From NCBI GenBank assembly GCA_902593125.1, contig CACJGU010000012.1, positions 1 to 39,156 of the forward strand: 39,156 bases of DNA, read 5' to 3'. The notes beneath the pieces are model-generated. The model made no database searches. It was not told where the DNA came from and was given only the letters and a program-made list of their open reading frames with translations. Below, piece by piece: positions 9,461-18,622 of the stretch (position 1 is the stretch's first letter; each line of letters starts with the position of its first letter). This DNA comes from an uncultured Alphaproteobacteria bacterium (GTDB lineage: Bacteria; Pseudomonadota; Alphaproteobacteria; HIMB59; GCA-002718135). Made by a program: the position numbers and the translations under genes.

Positions 9461-10909
9461 TTATCTTTTCCAAAAATTTATCGATAACAAAACTAAAACT
9501 GTAAATATTTCTAATCTTCCTATTATCATTGTTAATGAAAGAATCCATTTAGCACCATTATTCAAAGAAAAATAATTTCCATTTGGCCCAACTACATCTC
9601 CAAGTCCAGGTCCAACATTTGAAATTGCTGAAGCTGCAGCAGAAAATGCAGTTAAAAAATCTAAATTAAAAAAACTTAGACAAACTGCAGAAATTATAAA
9701 TAAGAAAATATACATAAAAAAGAAACCCATTACTGAGTTGTATGTATTTTCATTAACTGTATTGCCATTAAAACGCATAACGAATACCGCATGAGGTTGT
9801 GTCAATTTTTTTATTTGAGTAATTGCACCCCTGAAAAGAATTTGCAGTCTAAATATTTTGATACCACCAGTTGTTGATCCTGCACAACCACCTATAAACA
9901 TTATAATCATCATTATTACAGTACCAAAACTACCCCAATTAGAGAAGTTACTGCTTGTATAGCCAGTTCCAGTTAAAATAGAAGTGATATTAAACAGTGC
10001 AATTCTAAAAGAAGTCACAATTTCTTTTGACTGATTAGTATTTAACCAAAATGTTGTTAAGCAAACAATTCCAATTAAAATAATAAAAAATAGTTTAATT
10101 TGATCATCTTTAATTAATGAATATTTTTGTTTATGAATAAATTGCAGATATAAAACAAATGGTAAACTACCAATTATCATAAATATAATACTTACAATTT
10201 CAATTTGAAATGAATTAAAATATGCCAATGATTGATTATAATTTGAAAAACCCCCTGTAGATATAGTTGTCATTGCGTGTATTACTGAATCATAAATTGA
10301 CATACCGTTTAAAAAATAAAGCACACCACAAATTATTGATAAAAAAATATAAAGAATAAATAATTCTAAAACAAATCTATTAATTTTTGGTATAGTTTTT
10401 TCATAAGGGTCATCATGTTCCATATGTAATAATTGCATTCCTCCAATTTGAAGAGTTGGCAAAATTGCCATTGCAAGGACTATGATTCCAATTCCTCCAA
10501 ACCATTGTAATAATGATCTCCATATTAAAATTCCTTCAGAAAGACTTTGTAGATTATTTATAACTGTTGAGCCAGTAGTTGTAATTCCACTTACTGTTTC
10601 AAAAAAAGCATCAGTATAAGATAAAGATGAAGAAGAGTATATAAAAGGCAAAGAACCAAAAATAGATATTATTATCCATGAAGAAATAGTTAATAAAAAT
10701 GCCTGCCTTATACCCAATTTAATATTTTTCTTTCTAAATGAAAAATATAAAATTATTCCTATAAAAAAAGTTATTAAACTTGAGTAAAGAAACTGAAGCC
10801 AGTCATCATTTTTAAAATACAAGTCATAGAACATGGGAATTAACATTGCAATTGACTCAATGCATAAAAGAATTCCAATAATGTTAAGTATGGACCTAAA
10901 GTCTCTCAT
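9461..10909 (-). CDS. trkH: Trk-type potassium uptake membrane protein TrkH
   Basis: This 482-residue polytopic membrane protein has four M1-P-M2 units of the SKT superfamily. Filter-like P-loops are visible: TTTGST (about 110), TTISTGGFSN (about 215), LTGTGYTSSN (about 312) and ISNVGPGLG (about 430). It conducts K+ across the inner membrane, normally gated by the cytosolic NAD/ATP-binding ring protein TrkA, which is not encoded in this window. Length is the usual 480-490. It is the last gene of a minus-strand run, OmpA-like lipoprotein, apaG, trkH, with 12 bases between apaG and trkH. K+ uptake fits an organism that also handles organic osmolytes. Confidence 0.93.
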   Translation of the reverse strand: MRDFRSILNIIGILLCIESIAMLIPMFYDLYFKNDDWLQFLYSSLITFFIGIILYFSFRKKNIKLGIRQAFLLTISSWIIISIFGSLPFIYSSSSLSYTDAFFETVSGITTTGSTVINNLQSLSEGILIWRSLLQWFGGIGIIVLAMAILPTLQIGGMQLLHMEHDDPYEKTIPKINRFVLELFILYIFLSIICGVLYFLNGMSIYDSVIHAMTTISTGGFSNYNQSLAYFNSFQIEIVSIIFMIIGSLPFVLYLQFIHKQKYSLIKDDQIKLFFIILIGIVCLTTFWLNTNQSKEIVTSFRIALFNITSILTGTGYTSSNFSNWGSFGTVIMMIIMFIGGCAGSTTGGIKIFRLQILFRGAITQIKKLTQPHAVFVMRFNGNTVNENTYNSVMGFFFMYIFLFIISAVCLSFFNLDFLTAFSAAASAISNVGPGLGDVVGPNGNYFSLNNGAKWILSLTMIIGRLEIFTVLVLLSINFWKR

Positions 10910-10921
10910 AATGTTGGTAAA

Positions 10922-11314
10922 TTAATTTAGTTTATTTGCTTCAAAGGGATTATCAAGAGAAAATTTAGGAATAAAAACATCAAATTTATCACCTTTATCA
11001 TTCTGCATTTCATAAATACCTTCCATAAATCCAGAAGATGTACAAAGAGGAGTACCACTAGTATATTCAAATTTTTCTCCTGGATTCAATATAGGTTGTT
11101 CCCCTACGACACCTTTACCTCTAACCTCTTGAAGAGTTCCATTTGAATCCATAATTTTCCAATATCTATTTACAAGCTGAACTTTTTCATTTCCTTGATT
11201 GTCAATTGTAACTTTGTATGCCCATACAAAATGTTGATCTTCTGGTTCAGATTGATCCTCTAGATAATATGGTTTGACTGTAATATTTATTTTATTAGTT
11301 GTTTTAGTATACAT
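10922..11314 (-). CDS. apaG: ApaG domain protein
   Basis: This 130-residue protein covers a complete ApaG domain, an immunoglobulin/fibronectin-like beta sandwich. Diagnostic stretches are FVWAYKVTIDNQG (about 28-40), VQLVNRYWKIMDSNG (about 45-59), VRGKGVVGEQPILNPGE (about 64-80), YTSGTPLCTSSGFMEG (84-99) and a final FDVFIPKFSL. ApaG was linked to Co2+/Mg2+ efflux phenotypes in Salmonella, but its biochemical role is not settled. It lies between the OmpA-like lipoprotein gene (39 bases upstream) and trkH (12 bases downstream) on the same strand, so an ion-homeostasis or envelope operon is plausible. Confidence 0.95.
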   Translation of the reverse strand: MYTKTTNKINITVKPYYLEDQSEPEDQHFVWAYKVTIDNQGNEKVQLVNRYWKIMDSNGTLQEVRGKGVVGEQPILNPGEKFEYTSGTPLCTSSGFMEGIYEMQNDKGDKFDVFIPKFSLDNPFEANKLN

Positions 11315-11353
11315 TAAAAATGGTCAATATACCAAATTGTAAACAAAAAAAAG

Positions 11354-12262
11354 CTAATTTGTTTTTTTTATTTCTACTCTTCTATTTGCTGGCTGTCTAG
11401 TTTCATCGGGCGTAATTATTGCAAGTTGGTTTTCACCTTTGCCTAAAATCTTTATTTTATTATTATCTATACCATAATTGATTAACAATTCTTTTACTAC
11501 ATTTGCTCTTTTTATTGATAGTGATAAGTTATATTTTTTTGTGCCTTTTGTATCAGTATGACCAACTAATAAATACTCATTTATTTCTTTTTTATGACTA
11601 TCTACGAATTGTTTTACCTTTTTTTTAGAAACTGAGGATAAATTAAAATTATCAAAATCAAAATAAATTATTTGCCTTAATAAATTATTATTATCTTTTG
11701 TGACAACTGTAACTTCTGTTTCTTCATTTATTTTGACTTCTATTTCTTTATTTTTATTTTTATCTAAGTCTGTTTCATTTTTAGATATTTTTTGATAAAT
11801 GTTATGCATAGAATTTATAAAATCTTCTTTACAACTTTGAATATCCCATGTCTGCCAGTTTTCCTCTTGCTGTTCTGACCAGCAATCTAAAGACGAAATA
11901 GCTCTAGCTAGATTATATGGATCATATATCTTTGCATCATTATAAATTGACATTAGATTTTCAAATGCAATATTTAATTCATTAATCTTGTCTTTAGGAA
12001 GGTTCCAAAAAGATATTTTTTCAGGATAAATATTTTCATTTTCTAAACTTTGCAGAGCTTTATCTGAATATAATTTAGCTGAATTCCAATCATGCATTTC
12101 CTCAGCTTCAAAAGTTGCTCTCTTTTTATACTCATTCAATAAGTGTTCTTTAAAATTTGAAGGTTGTCGATGCTCCATATTAGACAACTGCTTATAACTT
12201 GCAGAACATCCGAATAAGAACAAAATAAGTAGTGGAGTAAGAATTAATGAAATATATCTCAT
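11354..12262 (-). CDS. OmpA-family lipoprotein with C-terminal peptidoglycan-binding domain
   Basis: This is a 302-residue protein. The leader ends LFLFGCSAS, a clear lipobox with Cys at about 19. A helical middle region follows (about 25-190), rich in charged residues with several Trp. The C-terminal OmpA domain begins IIYFDFDNFNLS (about 192), carries GHTDTKGTKKYNLSLSIKRA (about 231-250; the Asp and Arg contact diaminopimelate in the family) and ends PANRRVEI. It probably anchors the outer membrane to peptidoglycan, Pal-like, but the long N-terminal region means it is not Pal itself. It is first in the run with apaG and trkH, and divergent from the DmdA-like gene with 154 bases between starts. 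Confidence 0.9.
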   Translation of the reverse strand: MRYISLILTPLLILFLFGCSASYKQLSNMEHRQPSNFKEHLLNEYKKRATFEAEEMHDWNSAKLYSDKALQSLENENIYPEKISFWNLPKDKINELNIAFENLMSIYNDAKIYDPYNLARAISSLDCWSEQQEENWQTWDIQSCKEDFINSMHNIYQKISKNETDLDKNKNKEIEVKINEETEVTVVTKDNNNLLRQIIYFDFDNFNLSSVSKKKVKQFVDSHKKEINEYLLVGHTDTKGTKKYNLSLSIKRANVVKELLINYGIDNNKIKILGKGENQLAIITPDETRQPANRRVEIKKTN

Positions 12263-12416
12263 TTAATTTAATATATATCTAAATAAACTGTCTAAACTAT
12301 GGCCAAATTTAGGTAAAATTAAGTTCCACCATTTTTTTAGAACTAATGATATATTTTTATTGCTTAGTAATTAAAGTTTAAATACACAAAAGACATATTT
12401 ATTTAAGGAGTTATTA

Positions 12417-13748
12417 ATGATTAAACATTCTACGTCAGTGGATCAATCGGACAGAAAGGTTCCATACAATTTAAGGCAAAGTGGTCCTACACCAGTTCAA
12501 ATGCTAATTTCAACTAGGGTAAGAAAATCACCTTATTGGCATTTGTCAATGGAGGCGGGATGTTGGAGGGCAACTGTATACAACAGAATTTATCATCCTA
12601 GAGGTTATGTTAAACCAGAAGATGGTGGAGCTATGGTTGAATATGAAGCTATAAAAAACCATGTAACTATGTGGAACGTTGCTGTTGAAAGGCAAATTCA
12701 GGTAAAAGGTCCTGATGCAGAAGCTTTTGTTGATTATGTTATAACAAGAGATGCTACTAAGATATCACCTATGAGAGGTAGATATGTAATCTTATGTAAT
12801 CAATATGGCGGTGTATTAAACGATCCTATACTTTTAAGAATATCAAAAGATGAATTTTGGTTTTCTTTATCTGACTCAGATATCGGTCTTTATTTACAAG
12901 GCGTGAATCATGATAATAGATTTAATGTCAACATCGATGAAATTGATGTTAGTCCTGTTCAAATTCAAGGGCCAAAAGCTCATGCTTTAATGAATGATTT
13001 GATAGGCGATCAAGTAAATGTTGATGAAATGCCATTTTACGGTTTGGCAGCAGCTAAAGTTGGTGGAAGAGAATGTATAATTTCACAAACAGGTTTTTCT
13101 GGCGAAGCTGGTTTTGAAATCTATCTCTATGATTCTACTAAATTTGCTGATGATATGTGGAATGCTGTTTTGGAGGCTGGAAAAAAACATAATTTAATGG
13201 TTATTGCGCCAGCTCACCATAGAAGAATTCAAGCAGGAATATTATCTTGGGGTCAAGATATGGACAATCAACACAACCCATTTCAATGTAATTTAGGCTA
13301 TCAAGTGTCATTATCTGGAAAAGGAGAATGGAATAAAACTTCCGATTATGTTGGTAAAACTGTTCTTGAAAAAATGAAAGCCGATTTAAGAGATGGTCAA
13401 AAACCATATAAACTTCAATTGGTCGGGTTAAGTCTAGGAGGCAAGCCAATTGAAGAATATGCACCAGATTTTTGGTTAGTATCCGAAGATGGAGGTGATC
13501 CTTGTGGCTTCATTACATCACCTTGGTACCATCCAGAGCAGGGTAGAAACATAGCTATGGGATATGTTCCTTTTGATGGTACTTTAAATAAAAATGGTTT
13601 CCCAACTGGTAATTATGGAAAAAAATATAAAGTTCATCTTCCTGATCAATATGCTGACTCTCCAGGAACGCCAGTAGATGCAGAAATTGTACCTATTCCA
13701 TTTACTGAGTCTCACAACGCGAATACTAGAGAAGTTGTAGATAATTAA
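12417..13748 (+). CDS. DmdA-like GcvT-fold (aminomethyltransferase family) putative THF-dependent demethylase
   Basis: This is a 443-residue protein with the GcvT/aminomethyltransferase fold. It resembles DMSP demethylase DmdA (as I recall that sequence) in the N-terminal ISTRVRKSPY, MWNVAVERQIQV (85-96), GGVLNDP (131-137) and FWFSLSDSDIGLY (147-159). The LNDP motif replaces the DD pair of glycine-cleavage T proteins. That fits simple methyl transfer to THF without ammonia release. It is about 70 residues longer than SAR11 DmdA (about 370), with an extended C-terminal region (about 340-443) that includes DPCGFITSPWYHPEQGRNIAMGYV. A strong ribosome site (AAGGAG, 12405-12410) and a terminator at 13760 suggest a well-expressed single-gene unit. 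DMGDH, ETF and sarcosine oxidase genes nearby point to glycine betaine as substrate, but DMSP or another methylated compound is possible. Confidence 0.8.
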   Translation: MIKHSTSVDQSDRKVPYNLRQSGPTPVQMLISTRVRKSPYWHLSMEAGCWRATVYNRIYHPRGYVKPEDGGAMVEYEAIKNHVTMWNVAVERQIQVKGPDAEAFVDYVITRDATKISPMRGRYVILCNQYGGVLNDPILLRISKDEFWFSLSDSDIGLYLQGVNHDNRFNVNIDEIDVSPVQIQGPKAHALMNDLIGDQVNVDEMPFYGLAAAKVGGRECIISQTGFSGEAGFEIYLYDSTKFADDMWNAVLEAGKKHNLMVIAPAHHRRIQAGILSWGQDMDNQHNPFQCNLGYQVSLSGKGEWNKTSDYVGKTVLEKMKADLRDGQKPYKLQLVGLSLGGKPIEEYAPDFWLVSEDGGDPCGFITSPWYHPEQGRNIAMGYVPFDGTLNKNGFPTGNYGKKYKVHLPDQYADSPGTPVDAEIVPIPFTESHNANTREVVDN

Positions 13749-13759
13749 TAAATTAATTT

Positions 13760-13788
13760 AAAAGCTCCATTTTATGTGGAGCTTTTAT
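13760..13788 (+). terminator. Intrinsic terminator between the DmdA-like and DsbA-like genes
   Basis: There is a perfect 10-bp stem, AAAAGCTCCA (13760-13769) with TGGAGCTTTT (13777-13786), around a 7-base loop. The stem is symmetric, so it ends with a T-run on both strands and serves both convergent genes. It slightly overlaps the stop codon of the minus-strand gene (13785). Confidence 0.92.
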
Positions 13789-14408
13789 TCATTCAATAAA
13801 GCTTTAATTCTATCTATAGAAATATATCCAACAACAAATTCTTTATTAATAAAAAAAGTTGGTGTTCCTCTTGCCCCAGAACCATTAGCTAAAAAAGAAC
13901 TCAAATTAACAATATTTGATACTTTTTCTTTACTCATATCAATATTAAGCTTGGCACTATTGATCTCCAAATCATCTATAATTTTATTTAGTTTATCACT
14001 ATTTAAGTTTCCTTCTATGCTAAATATAGCATTATGAAACTCAACACCTTTACCCTGCATGTTAGCTGCAACAACCATATTTGCTAATATTTTCGAGGAC
14101 TCGCTTAATATTGGATGTTGTAAAAAAATTAAACGTGTGTCATCACGTTCTTTTGATATTTGTAATAATTCTGGATGAACTTTTTTACAATAGCCACAGA
14201 AATAATCCATAAATTCAATAATTGTATTCTCAGCATCATCATTTCCAATTTGTATTATTCCTTCCTCGGGAATGACATCAATTATTTTTAAGTGAAAAGG
14301 CTTAGACTCATCAAAAAATAATTCATTTACTGTAATTTCTGCATTAGCTGAAAGACAACTTAATGCACTAATAACAACCACTAAAATCTGTTGTTTGAAG
14401 TATCTCAT
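13785..14408 (-). CDS. DsbA/Com1-like periplasmic thiol oxidoreductase
   Basis: This is a 207-residue thioredoxin-fold protein with a signal peptide (residues 1-23, cleavage after ANA). The active site CGYC is at 71-74 within EFMDYFCGYCKKVHPEL. The cis-proline loop is GTPTFFIN (181-188). An inserted helical domain lies between them, the layout of DsbA/DsbC/BdbD-type enzymes. It would oxidise or isomerise protein disulfides in the periplasm. It converges on the DmdA-like gene, sharing the terminator at 13760-13788, and diverges from the DMGDH gene over a 54-base region that holds a perfect inverted repeat. No metabolic link to the methyl-group genes is evident. Confidence 0.9.
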   Translation of the reverse strand: MRYFKQQILVVVISALSCLSANAEITVNELFFDESKPFHLKIIDVIPEEGIIQIGNDDAENTIIEFMDYFCGYCKKVHPELLQISKERDDTRLIFLQHPILSESSKILANMVVAANMQGKGVEFHNAIFSIEGNLNSDKLNKIIDDLEINSAKLNIDMSKEKVSNIVNLSSFLANGSGARGTPTFFINKEFVVGYISIDRIKALLNE

Positions 14409-14420
14409 GATTGACCCACT

Positions 14421-14457
14421 CTATTTAATATGATTAATGAAGTACAGTATTAAATAG
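14421..14457. promoter_or_regulatory. Perfect 10-bp inverted repeat in the DsbA-like/DMGDH divergent intergenic region
   Basis: CTATTTAATA (14421-14430) and its exact complement TATTAAATAG (14448-14457) flank a 17-base spacer. The right arm ends 5 bases before the DMGDH start codon. No Shine-Dalgarno sequence is seen between it and the ATG. A TTGACC box lies at 14411-14416. It may be an operator for a dimeric regulator (arm centres are 27 bp apart, close to two and a half helical turns) or an mRNA hairpin affecting DMGDH translation. Confidence 0.55.
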
Positions 14458-14462
14458 TAATA

Positions 14463-16898
14463 ATGAAATCAAAGTCAAAAGTTGTAGTTATAGGAGGAGG
14501 TGCAGTTGGTGTCAGCACTCTCTATCATTTGGCTAAAAAAGGTTGGTCAGATGTAGTGCTTGTTGAAAGAAAAGAATTAACATCCGGATCAACTTGGCAT
14601 GCAGCTGGACTTTTACCATTATTTAATATGAGTTACTCAGTTGGCCAACTTCATAAATATGCAGTTAAATTATATAAAACACTTGAGGAAGAAACAGGTC
14701 AAAAAGTTGGTTTCAGTGTAGTATCAAATATTCGATTAGCTACAACAAAAGATAGAATGGATGAATATTATCAATACGCAGGTGTAGCTAAAACAATTGG
14801 TGTTGATGTAAAATTTTTAACTCCTGAACAAGTAAAAGAAATATGGCCACTTTGTAATATAGATGGATTAATTGGTGCAATCCAACATCCAGAAGATGGA
14901 TATATTCAGCCTGCAGATTTAACTCAGGCACTAGCTAAAGGTGCAAGAGATAAAGGTGCAGAAATATATAGAAATACAACAGTAACAGGAATTACTAAAA
15001 ATAAAGATGATATGTGGGTTGTTGAAACTGATAAGGGTTCAATCGAGTGTGAACATGTTGTTTCATGCAGTGGAAATTTTGCAAGGCAAACAGGTAAAAT
15101 GGTAGGTCTTGAAGTTCCAGTTATACCTGTAGAACATCAATATATTGTAACAGACGATCATCCAGAAATACTGAAAAGAAAAGAGCAAGGATTGCCAGAG
15201 ATGGGAGTTCTTAGAGATTCTGATAGTTCATGGTATATGAGAGAAGAACGAGGTGGTTTAATTTTAGGGCCTTATGAAAAAGGAGCGCCGGTTTGTTATC
15301 TAGACGGTCCTGACAAAGAGTCTGAATTTGAACTATTTCAAGAAGATTTAGAGAGAATAGAACCTCATATTGAATCAGCAATTCACAGAGTTCCCATATT
15401 TGGAGAGGTTGGAGTTAAGAAAGTATACAATGGTGCAATTTGTTATACCCCAGATGGAAGTCCTATTGTTGGACCTGCTTGGGGTTTGAAAAATTTCTGG
15501 CTAAATGAAGGTCATAGTTTTGGTATTACAGCAGCAGGAGGAGCTGGCTGGCAAATTGCTGAGTGGATTGTTGATGGTGAACCTACAATTGATATGCTTG
15601 GTGTTGATCCAAGAAGGTTTGGTGATTATGCAACTGAATCTTATTTGATTGACAAGAATGAGGAAGCTTATGCAAATGTATTCACTGTGCATTATCCAGA
15701 TGAAGAGAGAGAAGAGGGAAGACCTCTAAGACAAGCTCCATGTTACGATAGATTAAAAGATCTAGGTGCTGTTTTTGGACAAAAATTTGGCTGGGAACGA
15801 GCAAACTGGTTCGCTCCATCTAAAGATGTACAAAAAGATGACTGGTCGTTTAGAAGATCGAAGTGGTTTGAACATGTAGGTAATGAGTGTAAGAATGTTG
15901 CTGAGAACGCAGGATTACTTGATATGTCAGCTTTTGCTAAGTGTCGAATATCAGGACCAGGTGCAGAAGAATTTTTGGATTACTTAGTTGCTAATAAATT
16001 ACCTAAGAAAAATGGAAGAGTAAATTTATGTCATGCTTTAAATTCTGCTGGTGGAGTCCATTCTGAATTTACAATTGCCAAAGAAAAAGAAAACTCTTTT
16101 TATTTAGTTTCTGCCGGTGCATTTCAAAGGTTAGATCATGATTGGATATTAAAATGGATGCCGCAAGACGGTTCAGTAACTTATGAAAATTTAACAAATA
16201 GTATGGGTGTACTTGTTCTAGCAGGTCCTAAATCAAGAGATATATTATCTAAAATTACTAGAACTGATTTAGCAAATGAAAAATTTCCATGGCTTTCATC
16301 AAAAAAAATTAATGTAGGTTTAGCACCATCAATTGCTATGCGTATGAATTTTGTTGGTGAACTTGGTTGGGAATTACACCATCCAATAGAATATCAAAAT
16401 CATATTTTTGATAAACTTATGGATGCCGGGAAAGATTTTGGTTTAAAGCCATTTGGAATAAGAGCTATGGAAAGTTTACGAATTGAGAAAACATATAAAT
16501 TAGTTGGAACTGAAATGTCGATTGAGTACGCGGCTTTTGAGTCTGGACTTGATAGATTTATACATCTAAACAAAGGTAATTTTATAGGAAGAGATGCTCT
16601 TGTAAAATGGCAACAAAGTGGCTTTGAAAACAAAATGGTAACTTTGGAAGTTCATGATATAGAAGATGCTGATGCTCTGGGAAATAATCCTATTTACAGT
16701 GAAGGTAAAGTTATTGGTCGTGCGACAGGAGGTAACTACGGTTTTAGAGTGAAAAAATCTCTAGCAATTGGTATGGTAGAACCTAAATATGCTAAAGTTG
16801 GACAAATTTTAGAAATGGATATACTGGACAAAAAACATAAGGTAACTGTTATTGAAGACAGCCCTTATGATCCAAAAAATGACAAATTAAGAAACTAA
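14463..16898 (+). CDS. Dimethylglycine dehydrogenase-type FAD/THF enzyme
   Basis: This 811-residue protein has two parts. The N-terminal DAO-type FAD oxidoreductase (1 to about 400) has [13 protein letters not shown] (7-19) and GSTWHAAGL (42-50). His46 in that motif corresponds to the His that binds FAD covalently in mitochondrial DMGDH. The C-terminal GcvT-type folate-binding part (about 430-811) includes [26 protein letters not shown] and a terminal VEPKYAKVG segment. Such enzymes oxidise dimethylglycine to sarcosine, hand the methylene group to THF, and pass electrons to ETF. Sarcosine dehydrogenase is a close alternative. Complete heterotetrameric sarcosine oxidase genes nearby make dimethylglycine the better guess. 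etfB begins one base after its stop, which supports ETF as its acceptor. Confidence 0.85.
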   Translation: MKSKSKVVVIGGGAVGVSTLYHLAKKGWSDVVLVERKELTSGSTWHAAGLLPLFNMSYSVGQLHKYAVKLYKTLEEETGQKVGFSVVSNIRLATTKDRMDEYYQYAGVAKTIGVDVKFLTPEQVKEIWPLCNIDGLIGAIQHPEDGYIQPADLTQALAKGARDKGAEIYRNTTVTGITKNKDDMWVVETDKGSIECEHVVSCSGNFARQTGKMVGLEVPVIPVEHQYIVTDDHPEILKRKEQGLPEMGVLRDSDSSWYMREERGGLILGPYEKGAPVCYLDGPDKESEFELFQEDLERIEPHIESAIHRVPIFGEVGVKKVYNGAICYTPDGSPIVGPAWGLKNFWLNEGHSFGITAAGGAGWQIAEWIVDGEPTIDMLGVDPRRFGDYATESYLIDKNEEAYANVFTVHYPDEEREEGRPLRQAPCYDRLKDLGAVFGQKFGWERANWFAPSKDVQKDDWSFRRSKWFEHVGNECKNVAENAGLLDMSAFAKCRISGPGAEEFLDYLVANKLPKKNGRVNLCHALNSAGGVHSEFTIAKEKENSFYLVSAGAFQRLDHDWILKWMPQDGSVTYENLTNSMGVLVLAGPKSRDILSKITRTDLANEKFPWLSSKKINVGLAPSIAMRMNFVGELGWELHHPIEYQNHIFDKLMDAGKDFGLKPFGIRAMESLRIEKTYKLVGTEMSIEYAAFESGLDRFIHLNKGNFIGRDALVKWQQSGFENKMVTLEVHDIEDADALGNNPIYSEGKVIGRATGGNYGFRVKKSLAIGMVEPKYAKVGQILEMDILDKKHKVTVIEDSPYDPKNDKLRN

Positions 16899-16899
16899 T

Positions 16900-17649
16900 A
16901 TGAAGCTTTTAGTTACAGTAAAAAGAGTAATCGATTATAATGTTCAGATAAGAGTCAAACCGGATGGAAGTGGTGTTGAAAAAGATAATGTAAAAATGTC
17001 AATGAACCCTCCAGATGAAAATGCAGTGGAAGAAGCTCTTCGTATAAAAGAATCCGGTAAAGCAGAAGAGGTTATCATCCTCTCAATTGGAAGTGATAAA
17101 GCTCAAGAAACAATTAGAACTGCTTTAGCTATGGGAGCTGATAGAGGAATTCATGTTAAAACAGACAATGAGCTAGAGCCATTAGCTATATCAAAAATAA
17201 TATCAAAAATTGCAGAAGAAGAAAAACCTTCTATAATTCTTATGGGGAAACAAGCTATTGATGATGACTCTAACCAAACAGGCCAAATGACATCAGCTCT
17301 ACTCAATTGGCCACAAGCAACCTTTGCTTCAAAGATTGAAATTGAAGATAAATCAGCAACAGTCACTAGAGAAATAGATGAAGGACTTGAAAGAATAAGA
17401 GTAAGCATACCATTTGTTGCTTCATGTGACTTAAGATTAAATGAGCCAAGATACGCATCACTGCCAAATATTATGAAGGCAAAGAAAAAAAATGTAGATG
17501 TTAAAGATGTAGATTCTCTTGGAATTGACATTAATCCTAGAATTGAACAAATAAAAGTTGAAGAGCCACCTGTTCGTCAAAAAGGAATTATGGTAAATGA
17601 TGTATCTGAACTTGTACAAAAATTAAAACATGAGGCAAAAGTAATATGA
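16900..17649 (+). CDS. etfB: Electron transfer flavoprotein, beta subunit
   Basis: This 249-residue protein has normal length for group I ETF-beta. It starts [14 protein letters not shown]. The AMP-binding region is [13 protein letters not shown] (39-51), [15 protein letters not shown] lies in the middle, and the dehydrogenase recognition loop is [20 protein letters not shown] (about 178-197). With the alpha subunit it carries electrons from flavin dehydrogenases such as DMGDH to ETF-QO. The gene sits 1 base after the DMGDH stop and overlaps etfA by 4 bases (ATGA at 17646-17649). This places ETF in one translationally coupled unit with the dehydrogenase it probably serves. Confidence 0.97.
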   Translation: MKLLVTVKRVIDYNVQIRVKPDGSGVEKDNVKMSMNPPDENAVEEALRIKESGKAEEVIILSIGSDKAQETIRTALAMGADRGIHVKTDNELEPLAISKIISKIAEEEKPSIILMGKQAIDDDSNQTGQMTSALLNWPQATFASKIEIEDKSATVTREIDEGLERIRVSIPFVASCDLRLNEPRYASLPNIMKAKKKNVDVKDVDSLGIDINPRIEQIKVEEPPVRQKGIMVNDVSELVQKLKHEAKVI

Positions 17650-18599
17650 GTATACTTGTTTTAGCTGAGCATAATAATGTTGATATTAAATCTTCAACTC
17701 TGAATACAATATCTGCAGCTTCACAAATTGATCAAGAGATTGATGTACTTGTAACGGGTTTTCAGTGTGAAGAATTAGCAAAAAAAATAGCAAATTGTGA
17801 AAAAGTTTCTAAAGTAATTTTTGTTGATAATGAAAAATTGAAAAATCCTATTGCAGAGAATATAGAACCAGTCGTCATTTCTATTGCAGAGAAATATTCT
17901 CATATAATGGCTCCAGCTACAACATTTGGTAAAAATATATTTCCTAGGATAGCTGTAAAGCTTGACTTAGCTCAAATAAGTGATGTTATAAAAATTATAA
18001 GTAATGACACTTTTATGAGACCAATTTATGCAGGTAATGCAATTGCCACTGTTAAATCAAATGATAAAACAAAAATAATTACAATAAGACCTACTTCATT
18101 TGATCCTGTTGAAATAAGTGGTGGTAGTGATATTGTAGAAAAATTAGAAGTTGAAACACAAAACAATACTGTAGAATTTATCGACAGAGAAGAGTCGAAA
18201 TCAGAAAGACCAGAATTAAGTACTGCAAGAGTGGTTATCTCTGGTGGAAGAGGTCTACAAAGTGCAGAAAATTTCAAACTTTTAAATGAAATCGCTGACA
18301 AATTAAACGCAGCAGTCGGAGCATCGAGAGCAGCAGTAGATGCAGGATACGTATCAAACGACTACCAGGTTGGTCAAACTGGTAAAGTTGTTGTTCCTGA
18401 CTTATATATAGCTGTGGGTATTTCGGGAGCTATTCAACATTTAGCAGGAATGAAAGAGAGCAAAGTCATTGTAGCTATTAATAAAGATGAAGAAGCACCG
18501 ATTTTTAATGTTGCAGATTATGGTCTAAATGCAGATTTATTCGAGGCATTGCCGCAGTTGTCTTCTGAGCTAGATAAATTAAATACTATTCAACAATAA
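17646..18599 (+). CDS. etfA: Electron transfer flavoprotein, alpha subunit
   Basis: This 317-residue protein has the usual ETF-alpha plan. An N-terminal Rossmann-like domain (1 to about 185) is followed by the FAD-binding C-terminal domain. The latter has VVISGGRGL (about 196-204), [13 protein letters not shown] (about 225-237), [25 protein letters not shown] (split over about 243-267) and [18 protein letters not shown]. These contact FAD in known structures. It forms the heterodimer with EtfB. It is coupled to etfB by a 4-bp overlap, and ETF-QO follows after 23 bases. The order DMGDH-etfB-etfA-ETF-QO gives a complete electron route from substrate to quinone in one transcription unit. Confidence 0.97.
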   Translation: MSILVLAEHNNVDIKSSTLNTISAASQIDQEIDVLVTGFQCEELAKKIANCEKVSKVIFVDNEKLKNPIAENIEPVVISIAEKYSHIMAPATTFGKNIFPRIAVKLDLAQISDVIKIISNDTFMRPIYAGNAIATVKSNDKTKIITIRPTSFDPVEISGGSDIVEKLEVETQNNTVEFIDREESKSERPELSTARVVISGGRGLQSAENFKLLNEIADKLNAAVGASRAAVDAGYVSNDYQVGQTGKVVVPDLYIAVGISGAIQHLAGMKESKVIVAINKDEEAPIFNVADYGLNADLFEALPQLSSELDKLNTIQQ

Positions 18600-18622
18600 A
18601 TTAATTTATTAAAATAAATAAA

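Noticed and set aside
9460-9488. GTTATC...GATAAC inverted repeat at the lipoprotein/trkH junction as a terminator
   Set aside because: Six-bp AT-rich arms with an 18-base loop and no T-run; too weak to call a terminator.
12322-12344. AGTTC...GAACT inverted repeat upstream of the DmdA-like gene
   Set aside because: Arms of only 5 bp with a 13-base spacer are common by chance in this composition. No similarity to the DMGDH or fhs upstream repeats.
12263-12416. Possible glycine or SAM riboswitch before the DmdA-like gene
   Set aside because: No conserved riboswitch core or stable paired elements could be recognised in the 154 bases; only a strong ribosome site is clear.
12417-13748. Calling the GcvT-fold gene dmdA outright
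   Set aside because: The motif likeness is real, but the protein is about 70 residues longer than SAR11 DmdA and its neighbours handle dimethylglycine and sarcosine. No substrate evidence exists in the sequence, so no symbol was given.
13774-14037. Plus-strand 87-codon frame antisense to the DsbA-like gene
   Set aside because: It lies wholly opposite a gene with signal peptide, CGYC and cis-Pro motifs and shows no protein features of its own.
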